Source: Pelagibacterales bacterium SAG-MED39
Lineage (GTDB): Bacteria; Pseudomonadota; Alphaproteobacteria; Pelagibacterales; Pelagibacteraceae
Length of the DNA stretch: 64,000 bases
Reading direction: 5' to 3'
Assembly: GCA_014653625.1 (NCBI GenBank)
Contig: JACWEI010000002.1
Span: 1 to 64,000 of the forward strand
Shown: in pieces, positions 55,022 to 63,991 of the stretch
Layout: each line of letters begins with the position of its first letter
Numbering within the stretch: position 1 is the first letter of the stretch
Notes under the pieces: model-generated
Told to the model about the DNA's origin: nothing
The model's input: only the letters and a program-made list of their open reading frames with translations
The model's database searches: none
Translations under genes and position numbers: made by a program

Positions 55022-55459
55022 TTATCTTTTAGAGAATTGGAAGCTTCTTCTTGCCTTTTTTCTTCCAGGTTTTTTTCTCTCAACCGCCCTAGAGTCTCTA
55101 GTGGTTAATTTTTCAGTTTTTAGTGTAGATTTCAGATTTTCATCAAACATTACTAAGGCTTTTGATATACCATGAACCATAGCACCTGCTTGGCCGGTAG
55201 GTCCTCCACCTTTTACACTACATCTCACATCATATTCGGTAGCTTGATTGATAATTTCAAATGGTCTAGTAATTTGCATTTTATGATTTTCGCTTGAAAA
55301 ATAATCATTAAATAATTTACCATTAACATAAATTTTACCAGATCCTTTTTTTAACCAAACTTTTGCAATTGAAGTTTTTCTTCTACCAGTAGCATATTTA
55401 CTATCTTTAAAATCTAGTCTCAATTTAGTAGATTTCGGAGTAATTTGTGTATTTTCCAT
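55022..55459 (-). CDS. rpsI: 30S ribosomal protein S9
   Basis: Small-subunit protein. YATGRRKTSIAKVWLKKGSG opens the conserved part at ~residue 22, KGGGPTGQAGA is near 84, and the C-terminus KKARRSFQFSKR ends in the family's basic -KR tail that reaches the P-site tRNA. About 20 extra residues precede the core, as in other alphaproteobacteria. It starts 1 bp after the rplM stop. Confidence 0.96.
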   Translation of the reverse strand: MENTQITPKSTKLRLDFKDSKYATGRRKTSIAKVWLKKGSGKIYVNGKLFNDYFSSENHKMQITRPFEIINQATEYDVRCSVKGGGPTGQAGAMVHGISKALVMFDENLKSTLKTEKLTTRDSRAVERKKPGRKKARRSFQFSKR

Positions 55460-55460
55460 A

Positions 55461-55919
55461 TTAATTTCTTATCAAATTTTTATTATTTAATTTATTAAGT
55501 TCAATAGTTTTTAAATTTTGAGCTGAATGAGGATGTTCGTTTCCTGGATAAATCTTTAATTTTGTAAGTTGCTTTTTACCTAAAACTCCTCCTGGCAACA
55601 TTCTTTTAACAGCTAATCTTAATGCTTCACCTGGTTTTTTTTTAGAAAGTTTTTCTGGAGTAGTTTCTTTAATACCCCCTGGATGACCAGTGTGTCTGTA
55701 ATATTTCTTTTCTTGAAATTTTTTTCCAGTAAATTTTATTTGTTCAATATTTTTAACAACAACAAAGTCACCATCATCCATATGTGGTGTATAAGTCGTT
55801 TTATTTTTTCCTCTGATAATTTTAGAAATTACTGTAGCCAACCTACCAACTACAGCATTTTTGGCATCAATTTCAAACCAAGATGATGAAAGCTGGTCTT
55901 TTTTAAGGAATTTAGTCAT
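55461..55919 (-). CDS. rplM: 50S ribosomal protein L13
   Basis: Large-subunit protein. SSSWFEIDAKNAVVGRLATVISKIIRGK at the N-terminus and RHTGHPGGIKETT, KRMLPGGVLGKKQLTKLKIYPGNEHPH are diagnostic (quoted in parts). The ATG at 55919 is chosen because the protein then starts near the conserved core as in other bacteria; an in-frame ATG at 55949 would add ten residues with no known counterpart. Followed immediately by rpsI, the universal rplM-rpsI pair. Transcription diverges from metY. Confidence 0.93.
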   Translation of the reverse strand: MTKFLKKDQLSSSWFEIDAKNAVVGRLATVISKIIRGKNKTTYTPHMDDGDFVVVKNIEQIKFTGKKFQEKKYYRHTGHPGGIKETTPEKLSKKKPGEALRLAVKRMLPGGVLGKKQLTKLKIYPGNEHPHSAQNLKTIELNKLNNKNLIRN

Positions 55920-56002
55920 TGTGCGAGGATTAATACTATTAATAGACATAAAGTCAAATTGATATTTATATTGTTTTATATCGATATTTTGTTATAAATA
56001 TA

Positions 56003-56063
56003 TTGCCGATTTGATCCTATTGCGGGCTATAACAGCTAAACAGGAAACATCATATAAAATCGG
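56003..56063 (+). promoter_or_regulatory. SAM-II-like riboswitch aptamer upstream of metY
   Basis: GATTTGATCCTATTGC followed by CAGCTAAACAGG is similar to the conserved SAM-II core (GATTTAACCGTATTGC ... TAGCTAAAAAGG). A short stem GCC/GGC closes the loop and TCCT can pair with AGGA as a pseudoknot. A 7-bp alternative helix, CCGATTT (56006-56012) with AAATCGG (56057-56063), would disrupt the aptamer core, suggesting a switch. Assigned by eye; covariance-model scoring was not done. Confidence 0.6.
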
Positions 56064-56119
56064 TAGGCATTTGAACTATATTGTGCGCCTTACATTTAGT
56101 TAAAGCACTAAAAAAGGAG
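56064..56119 (+). promoter_or_regulatory. SAM-V-like riboswitch overlapping the metY ribosome binding site
   Basis: AGGC (56065-56068) pairs with GCCT (56087-56090). The loop AACTA (56074-56078) can pair with TAGTT (56097-56101), and GTGC (56083-56086) with GCAC (56105-56108), giving a pseudoknotted fold that ends at the AAAAAAGGAG ribosome binding site. SAM-V is known from SAR11 metY leaders and is reported, as I recall, in tandem with SAM-II. Ligand-stabilised folding would mask the ribosome binding site. Confidence 0.75.
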
Positions 56120-56123
56120 TAAA

Positions 56124-57452
56124 ATGACAAAAAAAAGAAATAACCCAGAAACTTTAGCTATTCATGGAGGTGACTATAGAAGCGACCCAGCAACTAATGC
56201 TGTTGCTGTTCCTATATATAGAACTACGTCTTATCAATTTAATAGTGTAGACCATGCAGCAAATTTATTTGCTTTAAAAGAATTTGGGAATATCTACACA
56301 AGAATAATGAACCCAACAAATGATGTATTAGAGAAAAGGATTGCAGCACTTGAAGGAGGTTTGGCTTGTTTAACCGTTGCATCAGGACAAACTGCATCAT
56401 TATTTTCAATATTAAATGTTGCACAAGCTGGAGATAATATAATTAGCTCAACTGATCTTTATGGTGGTACTGTATCTTTGTTTACTCATACTTTGAGTAA
56501 ACTTGGAATTGAAATAAAATATGCAGACCCAAAAGATCCTAAAAACTTTGAAAAAGTTATTGATGATAAAACTAGAGCTTTTTATGGAGAGACTTTACCT
56601 AATCCTTATTTGAGAGTATTTCCAATTAAAGAAGTCTCAGATATTGGGCGAAAGTATAACATACCATTAATAATGGATAATACAGCTGCACCGATACTGT
56701 GTAAACCAATAGAACATGGTGCTGCAGTAGTAATTCATTCTTTAACAAAATATATAGGTGGACACGGAACGGCTATAGCAGGAAGTATTGTTGATAGTGG
56801 TAATTTTGATTGGACAGCTGATCCAAAAAGGCAACCATTATTCAATGAACCAGACGCTAGTTACAATGGAGCTGTCTGGGGAAAAGTTGTACCTGAACTT
56901 ACTGGAGCAAATGTCCCCTTTGCTGTAAGAGCTAGAGTTTGTTTACTTAGAGATTTAGGTTCGGCATGTTCACCTGATAATGCTTTTGCTATTATTCAAG
57001 GACTTGAAACAGTTGCTCTTAGAATGAAACAACATTGTGAAAATGCTAAAAAAGTCGTGGAATATTTAAAGAAACATAAGGAAGTGAGTAAAGTAATCTA
57101 TTCTACCGAACATGATAAGCCTATTGCAGATAGAGCCAAAAAATATTTGAATGGTGGAGATGGACCCATGGTCGGTATAGAATTAAAGGGCGGTTTCGAA
57201 GCTGGTAAGAAATTTATAGAGTCTTTGAAAATGTTTTATCATGTTGCAAATATTGGAGATGCAAGAAGTTTAGCTATTCATCCAGCTAGCACAACACATA
57301 GTCAGTTAAATGACAAAGAACTAGCTGCATCTGGAGTTACTCAAAGTTATGTTAGATTATGTATTGGTTTAGAACATATTGATGATATTATTGATGATCT
57401 AGATCAAGCTTTAAATAAATCATCTAAAGGCAATTTAAAAGCTGTTAGTTAA
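56124..57452 (+). CDS. metY: O-acetylhomoserine sulfhydrylase
   Basis: PLP enzyme that forms homocysteine (or methionine with methanethiol) from O-acetylhomoserine. PETLAIHGG and the YRTTSYQF block open the Cys/Met-metabolism fold; the PLP-lysine is in IHSLTKYIGGHG (near residue 209), and SLAIHPASTTHSQL is near 390. The 442-residue length is typical of MetY rather than of MetB/MetZ (about 390). The two SAM-sensing elements upstream indicate repression when SAM is abundant. hom, encoded at 52.5 kb, makes its precursor homoserine. Confidence 0.95.
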   Translation: MTKKRNNPETLAIHGGDYRSDPATNAVAVPIYRTTSYQFNSVDHAANLFALKEFGNIYTRIMNPTNDVLEKRIAALEGGLACLTVASGQTASLFSILNVAQAGDNIISSTDLYGGTVSLFTHTLSKLGIEIKYADPKDPKNFEKVIDDKTRAFYGETLPNPYLRVFPIKEVSDIGRKYNIPLIMDNTAAPILCKPIEHGAAVVIHSLTKYIGGHGTAIAGSIVDSGNFDWTADPKRQPLFNEPDASYNGAVWGKVVPELTGANVPFAVRARVCLLRDLGSACSPDNAFAIIQGLETVALRMKQHCENAKKVVEYLKKHKEVSKVIYSTEHDKPIADRAKKYLNGGDGPMVGIELKGGFEAGKKFIESLKMFYHVANIGDARSLAIHPASTTHSQLNDKELAASGVTQSYVRLCIGLEHIDDIIDDLDQALNKSSKGNLKAVS

Positions 57453-58461
57453 ATTTCTTATTTAAATAAAGAAAATAAATAGATGAACTAACTAAGAAAA
57501 TTGAACTTAATTGGTGCATAGCTGCAATATATATCTGTGCACCATAGATTATTGTAAAAATACCCAAAACAATTTGTAATAAAATAAAAAAACCTAAAAT
57601 ATTTATAGACCTATAAAGATTGTACATTTTGTTCATATAGATTTTGCAAAAAATAAACAAATAAAAGAGTAAAATTAAATATGCTAAATTTCTATGCATA
57701 AATTGAACTAAAGATGGATCACTAAAGGCAGATAATCTAAACAAATTTAATTCATTATTATCATCAGGGAAAAAAGAATTACCCATAGCAGGCCAGGTAT
57801 TATAGATTTTACCAGCATCCATTCCTGATACAAAAGCACCTATTACTATTTGTATAAATAATAACATTAGAAATATGAATGGTATAACAAAATTAATTTT
57901 GGTTGAAATATTGTTATTAACTCTAATATTCAAATAATTCCAAAAAATTAAAGATAATATCAGGAATGCAATCAATAAATGAACAGATAGTCTAAAATGA
58001 CTTACGTCAACTCTACCAACTAAACCACTACTAACCATATACCATCCAATAAATCCTTGAAAGCAAATAAGAAAAAAAATTATATACAAATTTAATAATT
58101 TAGAAAATTCAATCTTGAATGAAAAATAAATCAAAGGTATCAAATAACTAATTCCTATCAATCTTCCTAAAAATCTGTGAATCCATTCCCACCAAAAAAT
58201 TATTTTAAATTCATTTAATGACATATTGTAATTTTGTAATTTAAACTCAGGAATTTTTTTATAAAGGTTAAAATACATCTCCCAATCATTTTGATTTAAA
58301 GGAGGCAAGAAGCCCGAAAATAACTGCCATTCAGTTATTGAAAGACCTGAGTCTGTTAATCTTGTAAGACCTCCAACAACTATCGTTATTGAGATAAACC
58401 AAAACATTGTAATTAACCAAACAGATAGTTGATTATTAATTTTTGTATTTATTGTATACAT
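57445..58461 (-). CDS. ctaA: Haem A synthase
   Basis: Converts haem O to haem A for aa3-type cytochrome oxidase. About eight membrane segments and haem-ligand histidines in WEWIHRFLGRLIG, VSHFRLSVHLLIA, FMHRNLAYLILL and AAMHQLSSIFLV, plus GGLTRLTDSGLSITEWQ near residue 30, diagnostic of CtaA/COX15. The frame is open for 49 codons further upstream, but that extension is not conserved and overlaps the divergent chorismate mutase gene; the ATG at 58461 gives 338 residues, the family size. Its end overlaps metY by 8 bp (convergent). Confidence 0.94.
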   Translation of the reverse strand: MYTINTKINNQLSVWLITMFWFISITIVVGGLTRLTDSGLSITEWQLFSGFLPPLNQNDWEMYFNLYKKIPEFKLQNYNMSLNEFKIIFWWEWIHRFLGRLIGISYLIPLIYFSFKIEFSKLLNLYIIFFLICFQGFIGWYMVSSGLVGRVDVSHFRLSVHLLIAFLILSLIFWNYLNIRVNNNISTKINFVIPFIFLMLLFIQIVIGAFVSGMDAGKIYNTWPAMGNSFFPDDNNELNLFRLSAFSDPSLVQFMHRNLAYLILLFYLFIFCKIYMNKMYNLYRSINILGFFILLQIVLGIFTIIYGAQIYIAAMHQLSSIFLVSSSIYFLYLNKKFN

Positions 58462-58504
58462 AGACGCATAAATATAATAATTTTTTAATAATCCAAATAT
58501 ATAA

Positions 58505-58792
58505 ATGTCGCCATTAAAAAGAAAGAAACTAAGTAAGATTAGATTTGAGTTAGATAAATTAGATAATTCTTTAATGAGAATAATTAAGAAAAGAACAAAT
58601 TTAGTCAAAAAAGTTTTAGCTTTAAAGGATAAAAAAAATCAAATAGTTGACTACAAAAGAATACAATACATATTAAGAAATATTAAAAAAAAATCTTTAA
58701 AAAATAAAATTGATCCAAAAATTACTCAAAAAATATGGAAAAATATGATTTATGCGTATATAGATTTCGAGAAAAGAAACTTTAAAAAATAA
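58505..58792 (+). CDS. Chorismate mutase (type II, AroQ fold)
   Basis: Converts chorismate to prephenate for Phe and Tyr synthesis. A 95-residue all-helical protein: IRFELDKLDNSLMRIIKKRTNLVKKV has the conserved Arg, the D-x-L pattern and K-R of AroQ domains, followed by YKRIQYILRNI and the C-terminal IWKNMIYAYIDFEK. It is divergent from ctaA with 43 bp between starts. The adjacent rpmG on the other strand ends at the same point, with no gap. Confidence 0.85.
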   Translation: MSPLKRKKLSKIRFELDKLDNSLMRIIKKRTNLVKKVLALKDKKNQIVDYKRIQYILRNIKKKSLKNKIDPKITQKIWKNMIYAYIDFEKRNFKK

Positions 58793-58984
58793 TTATTTAC
58801 TATGTGGTGGTAGTTTTTTTTCCACAAAAACTTCATGCTTACGCGTAGCTGGATTATATTTTTTTGCTTTAAGCTTAATTTTTGCTTTTTCACCACCGGC
58901 TGGTTTTTTTACATAATAGAAAAAAGAACTATCAGGTTTTGACTCGGGAACAAGCCTTACTTTTATGTGTGTTTTTTTTGCCAT
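58793..58984 (-). CDS. rpmG: 50S ribosomal protein L33
   Basis: Large-subunit protein of 63 residues: AKKTHIKVRLVPE, SSFFYYVKKPAGG, KYNPATRKHEVFVEKK. The zinc cysteines found in some L33 proteins are absent, as is usual in proteobacteria. The length is slightly above the family's 50-56 because of a longer middle and C-terminus. It is placed just downstream of the MerR-family gene. Confidence 0.92.
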   Translation of the reverse strand: MAKKTHIKVRLVPESKPDSSFFYYVKKPAGGEKAKIKLKAKKYNPATRKHEVFVEKKLPPHSK

Positions 58985-58990
58985 TGTATT

Positions 58991-59356
58991 TTAATATTTT
59001 AATTTTTTTATAATATTAGATATTTTTACTAATTTGTTTTTTAAATTATCAGTTCTTATAGAATGATTTGAAATTTCGTCAAGTTTTAATGGTTTACCAT
59101 TATTTAAAATTTTTTTAACACCATTAATGGTCATGCCCTGTTGTTTTAACAAAAATTTAACTTTTTTTAATAAATTAATGTTTTTTTCATCATAATATCT
59201 TCTTTTACCATTGAATATTTTAGGTTTAATTTGTTTAAATTCTTTTTCCCAAAAACGAATAGTATGAGTTGATAAAGATTGTCCTTTTTTTGATTTTAAT
59301 TCTAAAATTTTAGCAACTTCTCCAATTGTTTTATATGCGTTATTGTTTTTATTCAT
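58991..59356 (-). CDS. MerR-family transcriptional regulator
   Basis: A 121-residue DNA-binding protein: a winged helix starting at AYKTIGEVAKILELK and continuing with LSTHTIRFWEKEFKQIKP and NGKRRYYDEKNINLLKKVKFLL, the MerR signature (T-x-R-x-W-E-x2-F, R-R-Y). The short C-terminal half carries no metal-binding cysteines. The frame extends 35 codons further upstream but the ATG at 59356 fits the family and overlaps the ihfA stop by 8 bp. This ihfA-merR pairing is conserved in alphaproteobacteria; targets unknown. Confidence 0.9.
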   Translation of the reverse strand: MNKNNNAYKTIGEVAKILELKSKKGQSLSTHTIRFWEKEFKQIKPKIFNGKRRYYDEKNINLLKKVKFLLKQQGMTINGVKKILNNGKPLKLDEISNHSIRTDNLKNKLVKISNIIKKLKY

Positions 59357-59648
59357 TTTCTTTTGAATTAACAATTTTTTTGAAGTCTTTGGATGGTTTA
59401 AAAAGAACAACTTCCCTACTTGATATAATTTTATTTTCTTTAGTTTTAGGATTTCTACCAATTCTCTCCTTTTTATTTCTTACAGAAAAAGTTCCAAAAT
59501 TTGAGATTTTTATTTTTTTTGTTTCTTTTAAATTAGTTATAATCATGGAGAAAAATTCATCTATTAAATTTTCAGATACATGTTTGGAGAAGCCAATCTG
59601 CATATAAATAATATTAACTAAATCTTTTTTAGTTAAATTGATTCGCAT
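59349..59648 (-). CDS. ihfA: Integration host factor subunit alpha
   Basis: DNA-bending HU/IHF family protein of 99 residues: LTKKDLVNIIYMQIGFSKHVS at the start, NFGTFSVRNKKERIGRNPKTKENKIISSREVV (beta-arm with the conserved Pro in GRNPKT) and FKPSKDFKKIV at the end (quoted in parts). IHF-alpha rather than HU is indicated by context (plsX upstream, merR downstream). IHF is required by many tyrosine-integrase reactions, so it is of interest beside the tRNA elements. It begins 1 bp after plsX. Confidence 0.92.
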   Translation of the reverse strand: MRINLTKKDLVNIIYMQIGFSKHVSENLIDEFFSMIITNLKETKKIKISNFGTFSVRNKKERIGRNPKTKENKIISSREVVLFKPSKDFKKIVNSKENE

Positions 59649-59649
59649 T

Positions 59650-60651
59650 TTAAATATTATACTTTATTTTTTTTATTAAATCACCTTTTACAATTTTATT
59701 GCAAACATCAAGTGAGTTTGCAAAACCAATTAAGTCTGTACCACCGTGACTTTTAACAACTGGGGAGTCTAAACCAATGAATATTGCGCCATTGTATTGC
59801 CTTGGATCAAGACGTTTTTTAAATTTTTTCAAATTAAAAAAATTTAATAACGAAGAAATTTTTCCTACTAAATTACCTGTTAAAGCCTTTTTTAATTCAC
59901 TAGTAATGAAATTTGCTGTTCCTTCGGCAGTTTTTAGAGCAACATTGCCAGTGAAACCATCTGAAACAATTACATTTACTTCACCATTCATTAACTCATT
60001 ACCCTCAATGTAGCCAGAAAAGTTAAAATCATTAGATTTTTTTTTATTAAGTATTTGGAATGTTTCTTTGATTATTTCATTACCTTTAAGCTCTTCAGAA
60101 CCAATATTTAATAGGGCAACATTAGGTTTATCATTAGGATAAAGAGACTTATATAAAGATGACCCCATGATAGAGAAATCAACTAAATTTTTAGCGCTAC
60201 ATTCTATATTAGCACCTAAATCTAGAACCACACTCATACCTTTTCTATTAGGCCATAAAGCTGACAAAGCTGGCTTATCAATGTTTTCTATCATCTTTAA
60301 ATTTAATTTTGCTATGACAAGTAAAGCTCCTGTATTTCCAGCTGAAATTATTATATCAGCTTCTTTTTTTTTTACGCTTTCAACAGCTAACCACATACTT
60401 GTATCTTTTCCTCTTTTTGCAGCTTCCAAAGGACTATCCGTACTTTTAACAAAATTTTCTGTGTGAATTATTTTATAAAAATCTTTATTTAATCTATTTT
60501 TTAAGTGTTCTTGAATTTCATCTTTATTGCCAAAAATCAAAAAATAGTTATCGTTTTTTTTACTGTGATGATGAATTATACCATCAATTATTTTTTTTGG
60601 TGAGTTATCACCACCCATTGCATCAATTGCAATTTTAATTAAGTCTGACAT
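59650..60651 (-). CDS. plsX: Phosphate acyltransferase PlsX
   Basis: Forms acyl-phosphate from acyl-ACP for phospholipid synthesis. IAIDAMGGDNSPKKIIDGI at the start, ISAGNTGALL near residue 104, LDLGANIE near 150 and VSDGFTGNVALKTAEG near 230 are diagnostic. At 333 residues it is normal. In most alphaproteobacteria fabH follows plsX before ihfA; here ihfA follows after 1 bp, so fabH is absent from this position. rpmF is 20 bp upstream. Confidence 0.95.
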   Translation of the reverse strand: MSDLIKIAIDAMGGDNSPKKIIDGIIHHHSKKNDNYFLIFGNKDEIQEHLKNRLNKDFYKIIHTENFVKSTDSPLEAAKRGKDTSMWLAVESVKKKEADIIISAGNTGALLVIAKLNLKMIENIDKPALSALWPNRKGMSVVLDLGANIECSAKNLVDFSIMGSSLYKSLYPNDKPNVALLNIGSEELKGNEIIKETFQILNKKKSNDFNFSGYIEGNELMNGEVNVIVSDGFTGNVALKTAEGTANFITSELKKALTGNLVGKISSLLNFFNLKKFKKRLDPRQYNGAIFIGLDSPVVKSHGGTDLIGFANSLDVCNKIVKGDLIKKIKYNI

Positions 60652-60671
60652 TAATCAACTTTTTTAAAAAA

Positions 60672-60854
60672 TTAATCTTCTGGATCTAAAATTTGACGAC
60701 CTTTATACATTCCAGTTTTTAAATCTAAGTGATGAGATAATCTATATTCACCTGATTTTTTATCTTCAATAATATTTTTTGAAGAAAATTTCATATTCTT
60801 AGCTCTCCTCATTCCAGTTCTTGAGGGTGTTTGTTTACGTTTTGGTACAGCCAT
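60672..60854 (-). CDS. rpmF: 50S ribosomal protein L32
   Basis: Large-subunit protein of 60 residues starting [17 protein letters not shown], the L32 hallmark, and ending [14 protein letters not shown]. The cysteines of zinc-binding L32 forms are absent. It lies 2 bp downstream of the ubiquinol-cytochrome c chaperone gene and upstream of plsX. Confidence 0.95.
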   Translation of the reverse strand: MAVPKRKQTPSRTGMRRAKNMKFSSKNIIEDKKSGEYRLSHHLDLKTGMYKGRQILDPED

Positions 60855-60856
60855 AA

Positions 60857-61324
60857 TTAACCGTTACTTACACTTTTTAAATAAAAATTCAAATTTTTTT
60901 TTGATAAATTTTGTCTATATTCCTCAAAATATCCAACTAAATAATCAATTTTGGCAAAATTTTCAAGATAATTAGAAATTACTTTTTTTTTATCTTTTTT
61001 ATCTAAATTATCCCAAAAATGTATTTCAGAAATAATTGAATGAAAAAGATTTATATAATCTTTCATTTTTTTATTAATTGATTGGTCTCCATAACCAATT
61101 TCACGAATACTAAGTTCAATTTGTCTAAAATTAAAATCATAAATTTTTTGAAGTATAACAGAATTTTTTTCTGATTTAAAATTGTTTAGAAAAAAGGCAA
61201 AATGAAGTAAAAAGATTAATAATCTATCAGAAAAAACATCTTGTTTATTAAGACCTTTGTATAGATTTTTATTAGTAGTTAAATTAATTAAATTATTGTA
61301 AATATTCATATATTCAATGCTCAT
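60857..61324 (-). CDS. Ubiquinol-cytochrome c chaperone family protein
   Basis: Relative of the CBP3/UQCC1 assembly factor of the cytochrome bc1 complex. [28 protein letters not shown] and [26 protein letters not shown] match the family pattern (D-R-F near the start of the core, L-R-E-x-G-x-G-D, K-x-M-K) (quoted in parts). Start options are the ATG at 61324 or at 61309; a frame open further upstream to 61384 overlaps bamE and is unlikely. The 61324 start overlaps the divergent bamE start. In other alphaproteobacteria a DUF177 gene usually follows; it is missing here. Confidence 0.84.
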   Translation of the reverse strand: MSIEYMNIYNNLINLTTNKNLYKGLNKQDVFSDRLLIFLLHFAFFLNNFKSEKNSVILQKIYDFNFRQIELSIREIGYGDQSINKKMKDYINLFHSIISEIHFWDNLDKKDKKKVISNYLENFAKIDYLVGYFEEYRQNLSKKNLNFYLKSVSNG

Positions 61325-61787
61325 GATAAAAAATATACTTATTATCCTTATAATTTTTTTAAACGCAAGTTGTTCTTTTAACAAAGTCGTAAAACATCAT
61401 GGTATCCACTTTTTAGAAAAAAAACAAAAAAACTTAAAAATTTATGAAACTAACAGAAATGATACGAAAATTTTATTAGGCTCACCTTCTACGATAGGCA
61501 CTTTTGATAATGATATTTGGATTTATATTGAAAGAAAAACTACTGTAAGTGAATTAAGAACTTTAGGTAGAAAAAAATTACTTATTAATAATGCACTAGT
61601 TCTTGAATTTGATAATAGAGGTCTTTTAGTCAAAAAAGATTTTTACAATAAAGATCAAATGAACAAATTAAAATTTTCAGATAAGGAGACAAAAGTACTA
61701 GATAAAAAGAAAGGTTTTGTCTCATCAGTTCTAACTACTTTAAGACAAAAAATAAATGATCCTCTTGGCAAAAGAAAAGCTAGATAA
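61323..61787 (+). CDS. bamE: Outer-membrane assembly lipoprotein BamE
   Basis: Small lipoprotein of the Bam complex that inserts outer-membrane beta-barrels. A signal with lipobox LNASC (Cys ~17) is followed by the SmpA/OmlA domain: ILLGSPSTIGTFDNDIWIYIERK, VLEFDNRGLL (quoted in parts). The ATG at 61323 is preferred; another ATG lies two codons upstream at 61317. About 155 residues. It is divergent from the chaperone gene with overlapping start codons, a conserved arrangement in alphaproteobacteria as I recall it. Confidence 0.88.
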   Translation: MIKNILIILIIFLNASCSFNKVVKHHGIHFLEKKQKNLKIYETNRNDTKILLGSPSTIGTFDNDIWIYIERKTTVSELRTLGRKKLLINNALVLEFDNRGLLVKKDFYNKDQMNKLKFSDKETKVLDKKKGFVSSVLTTLRQKINDPLGKRKAR

Positions 61788-61813
61788 GTAGAGTTTGTTA
61801 ATTTTTAATTATA

Positions 61814-63919
61814 TTAGCCTGCTATTACAGCTAATAACAATAAAGCTACAATATTTGTAATCTTAATCATCGGGTTCACAGCAGGTCCTGCGGTGTCTTT
61901 ATATGGGTCACCAACGGTGTCTCCGGTTACAGCGGCCTTATGAGCCTCTGAACCCTTACCACCATGATGTCCATCTTCAATATATTTTTTTGCATTATCC
62001 CATGCACCCCCACCTGCAGTCATTGAAACAGCTACAAATAATCCAGTTATAATAACGCCTAACAACATTGCTCCAACTGATGCTAATGCAGCTACCTGAC
62101 CACCAATAGCAAAAATAATAAAGTATAGTACAATTGGTGACAATACTGGTAATAATGATGGTATAATCATTTCTTTAATCGCTGCGACTGTTAATAAATC
62201 AACAAGCTTTGCGTAATCAGGTTTTTGTTTTCTCTTCATTATACCTGGGTATTTCTTGAATTGTCTTCTTACTTCAACCACTACAGCACCACCAGCTCTA
62301 CCGACAGCCTGCATTCCCATTGAACCAAATAAATATGGAAGCATTCCACCAATTAATAAACCTACGACAACATATGGATTTGATAAATCAAAAGTAACAA
62401 CAATTCCCTCAAGTGTAGATCCTGCTTCTTTTGAAAAATGTTTTATATCTTCTGTATATGCTGCAAAAAGAACCAAAGCTCCCAATCCTGCAGAACCTAT
62501 TGCATATCCTTTCGTTACAGCTTTTGTTGTGTTTCCAACAGCATCAAGTGCATCTGTAGTTTTTCTCACATTGTTTGGCAGTTTAGACATTTCAGCTATA
62601 CCACCCGCATTATCAGTAACAGGACCATAAGCATCTAGTGCAACAACCATTCCAGCTAAAGCCAACATAGTTGTAACTGCAATTGCAATTCCATAAAGAC
62701 CAGCAATATGATTGGTTGCCAATATTCCAGTAACAATAATTAAGGCTGGAATTGCTGTAGCTTCTAGTGAAACAGCCAATCCTTGAATAACATTAGTTCC
62801 ATGACCCGTAGTAGATGAACTAGCTACACTTCTAACAGGTCTGTAATTAGTTCCTGTGTAATACTCAGTAACCCAAATTAATAAACCTGTTATTATTAAA
62901 CCTATAATTCCACAATAGTATAAACTCATACCTGAAAAAACTTTATTTTCTAAATTATATGTATTGTCTAAACCTAATACATAGTCAGTAACTGGATAAA
63001 GTATTATTAGTGACGAAACAGCTGAAACTACAAAGCCTTTGTACAATGCATTCATTACATTTTTACTTTTACCTAATTTTACAAAAAATGTACCTAATAT
63101 GGATGTTAGAATACAAGCTCCACCAATAGTTAAAGGATATATCATCATAGACATATCACCTTGGAAAAAAATAGATGACAAAACCATTGTAGCAACAATA
63201 GTAACTGCATATGTTTCAAATAAATCAGCTGCCATACCCGCACAGTCACCTACGTTATCACCAACATTGTCAGCAATTACAGCTGGATTTCTAGGATCGT
63301 CCTCTGGTATACCTGCTTCAACTTTTCCTACTAGGTCAGCTCCTACATCGGCTCCTTTTGTAAATATACCCCCACCTAATCTTGCAAAAATCGATATTAA
63401 AGAAGCTCCAAATCCTAAAGCAACTAAAGCATTTACAATTTCTCTTTCATCAACATTAAATTTTAATAGTAAATAATAATAAACAGCAATTGATAATAAT
63501 GCCAAACCAGCAACCAACATTCCTGTTACTGCACCAGATTTAAAAGCAACAGATAGACCACTTGCCAAACCTTTTCTTGATGCTTCAGCAGTTCTTACAT
63601 TCGCCTCAACCGATACTAACATACCAACATATCCGGCTATACCTGATAACGTGGCACCTATTAAGTAACCTAAACCAACAAGTGGACTAAAAGCTACACT
63701 TACTATTACCAATACAACTACACCAACAATTGCAATAGTTTTATATTGTCTTGCTAAATATGCTTTAGCACCAATTTGAATAGCTGAAGCTATTTCTTGC
63801 ATTTTAGAATTTCCTGCACTTGAGCTTAAAATATTTTTTCCAGTAAAATATCCATAAACAATAGATAAAAAACCTGCTGCAATAGTATATAAAAGAATAG
63901 TTTCAACGTTTGAGTTCAT
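61814..63919 (-). CDS. hppA: Membrane-bound proton-translocating pyrophosphatase
   Basis: Hydrolyses pyrophosphate while pumping protons across the inner membrane. A 701-residue protein with about sixteen membrane segments. Substrate motifs: [32 protein letters not shown] and, near the C-terminus, [15 protein letters not shown]. The selectivity motif near residue 463 reads [18 protein letters not shown] with Lys after GNTT, the signature of the K+-independent class. It recovers energy from biosynthetic pyrophosphate, fitting an oligotrophic lifestyle (inference). A promoter candidate lies at 63964-63991. Confidence 0.96.
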   Translation of the reverse strand: MNSNVETILLYTIAAGFLSIVYGYFTGKNILSSSAGNSKMQEIASAIQIGAKAYLARQYKTIAIVGVVVLVIVSVAFSPLVGLGYLIGATLSGIAGYVGMLVSVEANVRTAEASRKGLASGLSVAFKSGAVTGMLVAGLALLSIAVYYYLLLKFNVDEREIVNALVALGFGASLISIFARLGGGIFTKGADVGADLVGKVEAGIPEDDPRNPAVIADNVGDNVGDCAGMAADLFETYAVTIVATMVLSSIFFQGDMSMMIYPLTIGGACILTSILGTFFVKLGKSKNVMNALYKGFVVSAVSSLIILYPVTDYVLGLDNTYNLENKVFSGMSLYYCGIIGLIITGLLIWVTEYYTGTNYRPVRSVASSSTTGHGTNVIQGLAVSLEATAIPALIIVTGILATNHIAGLYGIAIAVTTMLALAGMVVALDAYGPVTDNAGGIAEMSKLPNNVRKTTDALDAVGNTTKAVTKGYAIGSAGLGALVLFAAYTEDIKHFSKEAGSTLEGIVVTFDLSNPYVVVGLLIGGMLPYLFGSMGMQAVGRAGGAVVVEVRRQFKKYPGIMKRKQKPDYAKLVDLLTVAAIKEMIIPSLLPVLSPIVLYFIIFAIGGQVAALASVGAMLLGVIITGLFVAVSMTAGGGAWDNAKKYIEDGHHGGKGSEAHKAAVTGDTVGDPYKDTAGPAVNPMIKITNIVALLLLAVIAG

Positions 63920-63963
63920 ATAGACCTTAAATAAGTTGTTGGTTGTTAGTTATTAAAAACCGC

Positions 63964-63991
63964 ACAATACAAAAAAGTATATAAAAGGCAA
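63964..63991 (-). promoter_or_regulatory. Putative hppA promoter
   Basis: On the minus strand TTGCCT (63986-63991) and TATTGT (63964-63969) are 16 bp apart, with the hppA ATG about 45 bp downstream. The leader contains several AAC triplets. Assigned by motif only. Confidence 0.35.

Noticed and set aside
58462..58608. N-terminal extension of ctaA
   Set aside because: It overlaps the divergent chorismate mutase gene and is not part of the CtaA family; start set at 58461.
59357..59461. N-terminal extension of the MerR-family gene
   Set aside because: It lies in the ihfA coding region and lacks family similarity; start set at 59356.
61325..61384. N-terminal extension of the bc1 chaperone gene
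   Set aside because: It runs antisense through the bamE signal peptide; unlikely to be translated.
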